In this document: one piece after another, positions 56,360-64,000 of the stretch
Layout: each line of letters opens with the position of its first letter
Position numbering within the stretch: the stretch's first letter is position 1
Assembly (NCBI GenBank): GCA_035610365.1
Contig: CM069437.1
Span: 52,724,093-52,788,092, forward strand
DNA length: 64,000 nucleotides
Reading direction: 5' to 3'
Origin: Aquatica leii
Lineage: Eukaryota; Arthropoda; Insecta; Coleoptera; Lampyridae
Notes under the pieces: model-generated
Told to the model about the DNA's origin: nothing
The model's database searches: none
The model's input: the letters and a program-made list of their open reading frames with translations, nothing else
Translations under genes and position numbers: made by a program

Positions 56360-57398
56360 TAAAAACAAGATGAAGAGCAAATGGAACACGGAAAAAATTA
56401 CAGATGTAAAAATACAACAAGAGCTACAAGAAAGTATAACACAAAAACTCCAACAAAAAAGAGATGATGAGCATAAAAAAAGCAAAAATAGAATAAAAGA
56501 GGAATGGTATAATATAAAAACAAGTATTTTAGTGACGGGGGAAGAATGGATAGCTGAAAAAAAAGCGAATAAGAATGAAGAATGGTACGATCATGAATGT
56601 GAAGAAACATGCAGAACAAAAAATGAAAAATGGATAAAACAGCTGCAAACAAAAACAGAAGAAGATAAACAATTAAACAAAGAATCAAACCCGATAGCAA
56701 GAAATAGGTGCAAAAGAAAAAAGGGAATGGTACGAAAATAAGTTAAAAAAAATACATGAGGAATATAGAAACAGAAATACAAGAATATTTTATCAAAGAA
56801 TAAGGCAAAAAAAGAGAAATTATAAAATAAAACCAAGAGGTTTCAAAGATAAAAAAAGTGACACAAAAAATACACAATTTGAAATACAACAAATATGGAG
56901 AAATTATTTTGAAAATCTATTCAGTGGCAAAACACAGACAAATATAAACACACCAACAAATACAACAGTAGACTTAAAAACACACAAACCAACTCTAGAG
57001 GAGGTAAAAAAGGCAATAGAAAATTTAAAAAATAACAAAGCAGCAGAAAATGATAACGTAATTGCGGAGTTCATCAAAAACGGAGGTGAGAAACTACATA
57101 AAAAGTTACCAGAATTATTAGGTCAAATATGGAGGGAAGAATATATGGCAGAAGACTGGAGAAAAGGAATAATAACTACAATACACAAAAAAGGAGATAT
57201 GGAACAGTGTGAGAATCACCGAGGGATACTGCTGTTAAATGTAACCTACAAGATACTCTCAATTAATCAAAACTAAATTACAAGAATATGCAGATGCTAA
57301 AATAGAAGATTATCAACAAGGCTTCAGACCAGAAAGATCAACAACGGATGCAATATATATATTACAACAAATATTGGAAAAAGCTAATGAATATGACA
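56360..57398 (+). pseudogene. LINE linker and RT, part before the pogo insertion
   Basis: The 123-residue frame at 56,370-56,741 is the Lys/Glu-rich linker with KNEEWYDHECEE. Then EWYENKLKKIHEEYRNRNTR and IRQKKRNYKIKPRGFKDKK. The RT begins with TLEEVKKAIENLKNNKAAEN (57,000), AEFIKNGGEKLHKKL, EDWRKGIITTIHKKGDMEQC, ENHRGILLLNVTYKILS, then after a shift DYQQGFRPERSTTDAIYI (from about 57,305). At 57,399 it is interrupted at a TA by the pogo element. Confidence 0.85.
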
Positions 57399-57400
57399 TA

Positions 57401-59847
57401 CCGTAAAACCGGGCTAAATTGACTTTACGGGTAACTTTGACAGTTTTTGGGGCTACTTTAAGAAAGCGCCAAAACAATCGCGCAATGCAACTCACGTTTG
57501 TGACGAGTGCGGGGAGTAATTAGCTTTTCGATTACCCGTCTCACCGACCAGTGCAAACGTGTTTATCGTTGCTGTATGTAGCGAGGTGCGTAAATACACC
57601 TTAAAACATTTTTCTATAGTTCTCGTAGTTTATGATATTGTTTACGTTAAGTTTAGGTAGGTAGGACCTATTTAATTGTTGTAATACACTTTTTTTTATT
57701 TTGTTATAGTAATCTTGTGTTTATTTGTGGATATTTATATCTAACAATGGTTAAAACTTATCAAAGAAAAATAGGTGGCCGAACCTATAAGAATTATAGT
57801 GATGAAGACCTTGCAAGAGCCGTTGCAGAAGTTAGAGCAGGTAGACTTACCCAGGCCGCTGCTGCCAAGAAGTACAAAATCAACAGAACCACCATTCTTA
57901 ACAAGAACCATCACAGGCATGCTGGGAAGCCGGGTCACCCCACTGTTTTAACGCCTCAAAATGAAAAATTACTTGCCGATACCTTGACTGTTTTAGCCAA
58001 TTGGGGGTTTCCGTTAGCCAAGGCTGATGTCCGAACCGTCGTTCAAATGTTTGTAAATAAGGAGGGTCGAGTTATAAAGCAGTGGAAAGATAACTTGCCG
58101 AGCTATGACTATAACCTCACGCAGAGACTGGCGACAAATATCAAGGCGTCAAGAGCATCAGTGGGCCCTAACGAGATCAAAGAGTTTTTTGTGAATTTAA
58201 AACCAGTTTTGGAGGAGACACGTCCAGCTCTTATTTATAATTATGATGAGACAAACATTACAGACGACCCAGGGGCGATATAAGTATTAGTACATCGAGA
58301 GCACAAACGCGTCGAAAGAATCCAGGAACATTCAAAATCATCAGTAAGCATCATGTTCTGTGGTACCGCTAAAGGAAAATTGATTCCTCTCATGGTTGTG
58401 TACAAATCCAAGCATCTTTATGAGAACTGGACAGAAGGTAGACCACCTGAAACAATTTATAGAAACAGTAGTAGCGGCTGGTTTGACTTGAATTTGTTTG
58501 AGGTATGGTTTTTTAAAATTTTGTTACCGCATATCCAGGAACACAGACAAGAAAATGAAAAAACTATTGTCATTGGTGATAATCTTGCTTCGCATTTTTC
58601 CCCTGAAGTTATCCAGACTGCAGTGGAAAGCAACATTCATTTTACAACTCTGCCCCCAAACTCGACCCACATGTTGCAACCTCTGGACGTCGGTGTCTAT
58701 GGTCCTTTAAAGAAACAATGGAGGAAGGTTCTGGACAATTGGAGAAAAGAATCAAGAATTCGGGGCCTTATTCCAAAATCACAGTTTCCCATGCTTCTGA
58801 AGAGATTAATCGATGCATTGGCTCCCAATATAACCAAGAATCTCGAGAGCTCATTCAGAACAACGGGCCTTTACCTATTCGATCCTGAAGCTGTCTTGGA
58901 AAAGCTTCCAGGAGATCAAACCGAAGAAACTGGACGTGTTCTCGATAGTAGTCTGCTGAGGAAAGAAAGTCTGTCATAAACCCGGCACACAGATCACTGT
59001 AACAAGCCAAGATGTCCCATCAATCAATCATGCCTCAGACATAGACAACGATATTTCAGTTGTTGAGACTGTCCCAGCAATAGAGGATGACCCAAGTTTT
59101 GAACCAGGCCCATCAACTTCTTCTACACCTCCCGCGAAAGACCAGACATCTTCCGTTGAAGATGTTTCCTTGAGTAAATTGGTCCGCCAGAAGAAGGGCA
59201 AAAGGAAATTGAGTGTTTTGGGCCGCCAGAAGAAGGGCAACAATGAAAACAAAAAGGACAACAACCTCTGTTACATCTGTAAGTGTGACTTCCGGTTCTA
59301 CCATTATGTCGCAGACTGGATATGTTGCATTACCTGCAAAAAATGGGTCTGCGGTATGTGTAATAAAGGTTCCACTAATCCTGCCTACGAGTGTATGGTG
59401 TGCGAGGATACAGACTAATTATTTTTTTTTTTGAAATTTATTGTTTAAGTTTATTATAAATGTGCCTTAAGTATGTGATACCTTAATCTAAGATGTTTCC
59501 TTAATAAAAGTTAAAATTGACCCAAAAAAAATTTTTTCCCCACTAAATCCATACGCAAAACATAAAACTTTATAAATGATGTCAAAGTAACCCTAAAGAC
59601 TTGTATCTTTGCCATAACCTACATTTCAACGTTATGTCAAAGAAACCCCACACTCGAAGTTTCTTTGACACCTTTTCAAAAAAATATATATATTTTTCTG
59701 TGGTGGGGAAGAAAATATTTTGTTATGCATTTGTTGACCAAAGGTCACATTGTTCTATTGAAGCAAAAAAAGATAACATTTTGACCATTAAAAAAAGTTA
59801 CCAACAAAAAACTACAAAAACCTGTATAAAGTAACCCCGTTTTACGG
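57401..59847 (+). mobile_element. Pogo-like DNA transposon, nearly intact
   Basis: A 2,447-bp element with TIRs CCGTAAAACCGGGCTAA (57,401) and, inverted, CCGTAAAACGGGGTTAC (59,847), flanked by a TA duplication (57,399-57,400 and 59,848-59,849). It holds one transposase with only two lesions. GC content and coding quality are well above the surrounding LINE, marking it as a recent arrival. Confidence 0.93.
57747..59418 (+). pseudogene. Pogo-like transposase with C-terminal zinc finger
   Basis: DDE transposase of the pogo/Tigger/jerky group. Start taken at 57,747 (MVKTYQRKIGG); an upstream ATG at 57,717 adds ten hydrophobic residues. An N-terminal Psq-type helix-turn-helix spans about residues 18-50 (NYSDEDLARAVAEVRAGRLT, AAAKKYKINRTTILNK). 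Catalytic residues: Asp in YNYDETN, Asp in VIGDNLASHFS, Asp in HMLQPLDVG, spaced as DD35D. After a Ser/Pro/Thr-rich linker comes a PHD-like finger with CYICKCDF, WICCITCKKWVCGMC and CMVC (59,265-59,405). One in-frame TAA lies at 58,281-58,283, and a frameshift near 58,960-58,980 separates the DDE domain from the linker and finger. Confidence 0.9.
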
Positions 59848-59849
59848 TA

Positions 59850-60277
59850 ACACTACACATATTGTTCACAAACTTCAAGCAAGCATTTAATAAGATAAAA
59901 CAAGCAAACATACCGAAATAAATAAAAATATGAAGATACAAAAGGTAATAAACTTAGTTAAAATGACATTAGAGGACACAACGGCAGTAGTGAAGGTGGT
60001 AACAACAAAAAGCTTTGAAATAAAAGAAAGAGTAAAGCAAAGGGATACCTTATTACCTTTACGCCGATGACGTAGTAAACATAAGCAGAACTAAAATAGG
60101 AATGATAGATGCTGTGATAAAAATAGACAAGGAAACAAAAAAAGTTGGGTTAAGAATCAACGAGAAAAAAACAAAATACCTAAAATATAGTAACAGCAAT
60201 AATAAAAAATTTATAAAAGTAGGAGAACATAAAATAGAAAGTGTGCAAAAATTCAAATACTTAGGCACTATACCCAA
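59850..60277 (+). pseudogene. LINE RT, part after the pogo insertion
   Basis: Resumes directly after the transposon with TLHILFTNFKQAFNKIKQAN (normally 'LFIDFKQAFD'), TLEDTTAVVKV and EIKERVKQRD ('GVRQGD'), then LYADDVVNISRTKIG with the catalytic box at about 60,060-60,070 and VQKFKYLGT at about 60,245. A segment of roughly 40 residues between the RQGD and YADD motifs is missing. The LINE is cut off after YLGT. Confidence 0.8.
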
Positions 60278-60660
60278 GTAACATTTAATTCACTATTTAG
60301 CTGTGGCAACAAATAACAGGCTGTAAAAGTAATGTAGCAGTTAAAACAGGCAAACATATAAAGCTGTGCCAGCTAAATGCCTAATTTGGAATCTTGTAGT
60401 AGTGCTGTTACAGCAAGGAAAATAGCATCTCAGTTCTAGATACAATGTAGTAGTTGCTACAGTGCTGTAACTTCTGAAAGCAACAGCAAAAGTATATTTA
60501 ACAATTTTTAAAGCTGTAAAAGTGCTGTAACTGCTGTAATAATAACTATGTTAAGATACTTAACACAGGTAGCTAAATTACCCCTCGAACCAGCCATAAA
60601 CCAGCAACAAAATAAAGCTGTTATTTCGTTGACACAGCACTGTGACAGCATCCGTAACGA
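60277..60660. repeat. GCTGT/ACAGC-rich repeat, probable MITE
   Basis: Begins TACCCAAGTAACA directly after LINE sequence. GCTGT or ACAGC words recur through it, and GCTGTGGCAACAAATAACAG (60,302) returns inverted near 60,650-60,620 as GCTGTGTCAACGAAATAACA. The start resembles the ends of the MITEs at 20,026 and 55,650. The right terminus was not found. Confidence 0.5.
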
Positions 60661-60664
60661 TTTT

Positions 60665-61490
60665 TAAGTTTTTTTGACTATTTCGACGCCATATAGTGTC
60701 TCTAACTACTAACCAAATACTTAAGTATTTGCTGTAACCTTATTATAATATGCGTACTCTGTGGTGTTGCCACTTTTAAAATTCTCGCTTTACAGATTAT
60801 TTTGTACTTTTTATTTATTTCATTTACTTAATATTACTACTAGGACAAAAAATATTATATTAATTTATATACTTATAATAAAATCTTTCAATAAAAAAAT
60901 ATATTTAATAAAGTAAGTAGTAAACAATAATATAGGTATTGTAGAATCCACCTGGAGCGATAAGGCACAACGATAACTTTGAAAAATATAAAAGTTGTAA
61001 CAAAAAGAATTTCGAACGTGTAAATTTAATAAAAATGTCTCAAGTATTTTTTTTTAAATTTTTGATGTAACTTGCTGCAAGCTTCCAAATTAGACATGAC
61101 AATATTGCTGCAAGTTTAACGTAAAGACAGAAAATTTTAAATATATAATAGAATATTTTCTTTACATTAATTATTGAAATAATTGGAGATTTTCAAAAGT
61201 GTCACAAATGATCGGTTTTACTATAATAAGCTATAAACAATATAATGATTATAAACAGTTACAAAATCAAGAAATATGATTATACCTAAAATATTTGCTT
61301 TTTATCACATAAAAAACAGTAAGTTAATACTTCTTAAAGTATGCAAGTCTGTTAGTACTTTCTTACATTGGAAATTACACATTTTGACAATAGTTAACTA
61401 TTCATTGGTTAACGTGATATTGTATTCAAATAGAAAAAAGTTAAAGTTAAAAAAGTTAATAATATTTTTTAAAGTTTTTTCTTTTTTATT
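60665..61490. other. Gene-poor AT-rich stretch
   Basis: No gene or RNA was recognised. The last 60 bases are pyrimidine-rich and lead into the exon-like segment at 61,500. Confidence 0.4.
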
Positions 61491-61499
61491 TTCAAATAG

Positions 61500-61545
61500 A
61501 GTGAAGCCTGTCAATGAGGACCCTCTGTACAACGGCAACCAGTAG
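61500..61545 (+). CDS. Possible terminal exon of a host gene
   Basis: A strong acceptor (CTTTTTTATTTTCAAATAG) precedes GTG AAG CCT and eleven more codons reading VKPVNEDPLYNGNQ, then TAG. The codons are over 50% GC in DNA that is otherwise extremely AT-rich, which argues for selection. A perfect AATAAA lies 103 bp after the stop. It could be the 3' exon of a gene that begins outside or far upstream in the window. I do not recognise the peptide. The longer frame from 61,276 is intron read-through. Confidence 0.4.
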
Positions 61546-61647
61546 AGATTTTATTAATGCGGAAACTTACATAACGTAGAAGCGGAAACTAAATTGCGGC
61601 CCCAAACTACAAAATACTATAAATACAAACTTGTTATTGACAAATGT

Positions 61648-61653
61648 AATAAA
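61648..61653 (+). promoter_or_regulatory. Candidate poly(A) signal
   Basis: AATAAA in a plausible position for the 3' end of the exon-like segment at 61,500-61,545, followed by T-rich sequence. The hexamer is common in AT-rich DNA, so it only supports the exon call in combination. Confidence 0.3.
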
Positions 61654-61659
61654 ACAAAC

Positions 61660-63030
61660 TTATTCATCATTATTCATAAATCTACTATTGTTGTTTTTAT
61701 TATACAAGAAAAAATATGCAAGCAGTAAGTATAGAATTAGGTCTAATCCCTTAGACAATCTGGCGGTAAATACGTCCGGTTTAATGTTTTAATAACACAT
61801 AATTTATCAAAAAAAAAACACGTTTACTTGAAATTTGTTTTTGCGTTTACGAGTAATTCTTTCGTTATTACAAAAACCGTAAAAACTGAAAAACATTTTA
61901 ATTGTGAAAATACATAAATCAAATGTTAGTAGTTTTGGCGATTCTATAAATTACTTCAAACATAAGTATTCAATTTTTGTTGTCGGATTTAGAAAGTAAG
62001 AGCGACTTTTATAAAAAAATTTAATTTAAAGATCCTACTTAGAAAAACGAACCGTAGACTATAAGATAAAAAACTGTCAACAACTATAATTGCCAACTTT
62101 TTTAAACACATTTAAAAATGCGTAACATTTATTTCTGTATTTATTAAATAAAGGTTTACCTTTTTATTGTAAAAAGTGTTCGTATTAATAGAAATTGTTT
62201 CATAACTTAACTAAAACTTTACAAAGCGGAATCTTGTATAAAGTAGAAAGTTTACTTGGTCCCAGCAAATTTTAGCAGGTTTGTATATACATAGCAAATA
62301 ATTTAAACGTTGTTACCCTTATTAAAATACTCTCACGGAAAAAAATTATTCTGTTGTAAAAAGTAATATATCTAAATATAATTTGTCTAGTACAAAAAAC
62401 TACAATAAATAATTGTTAAATACATTAAATAGTATCATAACATGGTATAAAAATTTAAAGTCACACATTACGTTGTCATTGTACGTATGATTATTGACTT
62501 AAATTTTATACGTAAAACAATAAACAACTACATAAATTAATCTGTAATACTAGCAATATTGTTAAAAAAGTATTTAAATATTAGCACAATTAAAAGAAAA
62601 TATTGCAATCTTGCTAGCAACACTTTATAGTTCACAACAACGTGACAAACCGGTTCAGTACAAAACTATACTAACGACCTCTAGTGCGCAGTACAAATGT
62701 ATGGGTCGCAAAATTTCCATAAAGTTGACTATCTTTAAGAAGCTTTGTAAAACGTTGGCAACTTTGGCTCTGACATTGACATAGTAGTACAGACTACAGC
62801 TGTCAAAGCTTTTCTTTTTATACTATATATTTCTTTACAATAGTTTTTTATATTGAAGTACTTTTGTCAAAAGTTGTTAATGTATTTAATTATTTTATTT
62901 GAGACTTTTTCGTAGTTGTGGTTATGTGCGTTTAAAATTAAAATCTTATTTTTGGCGGATAAGGTCACCTCTCAAATTTTTTCTTCTCACAAGGACATTT
63001 TTTTTTGCACTTTGTTCTTAAGGTGAATAT
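61660..63030. other. Gene-poor AT-rich stretch
   Basis: Nothing was recognised on either strand: no long frame, RNA gene or clear repeat. Confidence 0.4.
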
Positions 63031-63034
63031 CTAA

Positions 63035-63340
63035 TTGCTTGATCATGTGGTTTAGTCTACATCGGTGAAACTGGTCGTTATGTGATCACACGCATTTCAG
63101 AACACGATTATTGTATAAAGAAAAAGCATATTGTTAAGTCTGCTGTTACTGAACATCATTTTACCACAGATCATAACATAGATTTTGATTAGTTTTGGTG
63201 ATTGCAAAATCTGTATTTTTCTTCAATAGAAAAATCTAAGAACATATAAAAATCATTAAACACCCCAATAACTTCAATCAAGACCATAATTTCAGTCAAT
63301 CCTCAACCCAGTTATTACTCGTTACCTCTTTTTGAGCGAA
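63035..63340 (+). pseudogene. Penelope GIY-YIG endonuclease fragment
   Basis: Reads VYIGETGRYVITRISEHDYC (YIG and catalytic Arg region), KKKHIVKSAVTEHHFTTDHN followed by IDFD, then, in shifted frames, the NNFNQDHNF region where intact elements have 'PNNFNREDG'. This is the Penelope version of the domain, without the upstream RT. The frame breaks after IDFD. Confidence 0.75.
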
Positions 63341-63550
63341 ACTTAATCAAATGCACGTTTAAGCAGCCGTGGTAATACTTCTTTTTTATACACGGAAACT
63401 TTCTTCTTCAGTCACTTCTATGGAGTTTAGAATTTGGCTTGCCTCACAAGTTGATTACTGACCGCAGTAATTTTTTTGTTAAATTGTCGTTTGCTTCTTC
63501 AAGTTAATCGATTTTTTCAAAACTAATTTCTTTAAAGTCCATTTAGTCTT
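63035..63550 (+). mobile_element. Penelope-like element: endonuclease and tail
   Basis: The plus-strand GIY-YIG domain occupies 63,035-63,340 and the tail follows to about 63,550. The tail matches, in inverted orientation, the segment at 35,075-34,960: CTTCTATGGAGTTTAGAA, TTGGCTTGCCTCACAAGTTG and TCGTTTGCTTCTTCAAGTTA have close counterparts. No RT is present upstream, so the copy is strongly 5'-truncated. No clear hammerhead core remains in this tail. Confidence 0.7.
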
Positions 63551-63554
63551 CACT

Positions 63555-64000
63555 TAAATTCTAAAACATTGACACTATTTTCACATGTTACTACAGCTAT
63601 CTGCACTCTTTTACTGTAATCACTATAATTTTTGTACTCTACTGTTTTCCGGTTACACTTTATAATAAGTACTGTTCTTAAAAAGTAATGCAAGCAACCA
63701 CATTTGTGGTCTTGAGTCAGGTTTTATAGTTTACTTTACGCAGGGAACAGCTACTGCAAAGAGCGTCTTTAATGTTGGCACCCTTTAATCTTAAACAACA
63801 TTTGTTCTTCAAAACATTTATTTTTGAGAAAAATGTTTTACACACATACAATAAGCTCGTAAAGTATGAAATAAATTCATTATTTCCTAAATGACAAAGT
63901 TTGAGAAAACTTCCTTGGACACGTCCATTTTGTTTTTTTAAACGTAACTTTTTTCGCCATTGACATTTTAAGCTCTTGTTTTGTTTCCAAACTATGACGT
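63555..64000. other. Gene-poor AT-rich stretch
   Basis: No gene, RNA or clear repeat was recognised up to the window end. Confidence 0.4.

Larger units (their letters stand above)
53500..60277 (+). mobile_element. Apurinic-endonuclease LINE, plus strand, rearranged
   Basis: A plus-strand LINE with ORF1, endonuclease and RT. It carries a 1,055-bp tandem duplication (second copy begins 54,997), a 95-bp MITE in the second copy, and a 2,447-bp pogo-like transposon in the RT (57,401-59,847). Codon-level decay is modest compared with the other LINEs, suggesting a relatively young copy. The 3' part ends near 60,277 next to a GCTGT-rich repeat. Confidence 0.85.

Noticed and set aside
1-64000. CRISPR arrays, operons, riboswitches, phage genes
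   Set aside because: No regularly spaced direct repeats or bacterial gene layout; all recognised proteins are of eukaryotic mobile elements.

Overview
The window is strongly AT-rich eukaryotic DNA packed with mobile-element debris and no complete host gene. Its mixture of elements points to an insect, and a beetle is my best but unproven guess: R1/LOA-like and Jockey LINEs, LINEs with an apurinic-type endonuclease, Penelope-like elements with GIY-YIG endonuclease, a RepHel Helitron, mariner/IS630-like, pogo-like, hAT and Mutator-like DNA transposons, and solo LTRs.

Layout. 0-9.5 kb: a dispersed 450-bp repeat (second copy near 29.9 kb), a possible Ty3/Gypsy relic, a 989-bp Mutator-type element with minisatellite-like terminal inverted repeats (TIRs), a Mutator-like transposase stub and a 710-bp TIR element. 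9.9-15.3 kb: a decayed minus-strand R1/LOA-like LINE interrupted by an unclassified repeat that recurs at 17.3 kb. 18.1-21.1 kb: a minus-strand Helitron with a palindromic MITE inside and a heat-shock-like promoter upstream. 23.66-25.07 kb: a mariner/IS630-like transposon. 26.76-27.21 kb: a solo LTR. 31.2-33.8 kb: a minus-strand Jockey LINE. 34.0-35.45 kb: a Penelope-like element holding an inverted Penelope tail with a hammerhead-like motif. 36.2-37.0 kb: a LINE RT scrap. 38.9-42.1 kb: a Penelope 3' end joined to a minus-strand LINE. 46.3-47.56 kb: two Penelope fragments head to head. 47.56-50.3 kb: a hAT transposon split by a second solo LTR, then a second, CGGBP1-like hAT fragment. 53.4-60.3 kb: a plus-strand LINE with an internal 1,055-bp tandem duplication, a 95-bp MITE in only one duplicate, and a nearly intact 2,447-bp pogo-like transposon in its RT. 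63.0-63.55 kb: another Penelope endonuclease and tail.

Host content is slight: a possible 7-codon first exon with a good donor at 51,934 and a possible terminal exon with acceptor, stop and poly(A) signal at 61,500. The window may be intronic or intergenic. The pieces do not form a pathway; the story is layered insertion, and several nested events give a relative order (LINE, then tandem duplication, then MITE; LINE, then pogo; hAT, then LTR). The regulatory signals most worth testing are heat-shock-element-like clusters next to TATA boxes in both solo LTRs and upstream of the Helitron, and hammerhead-like folds in Penelope tails.
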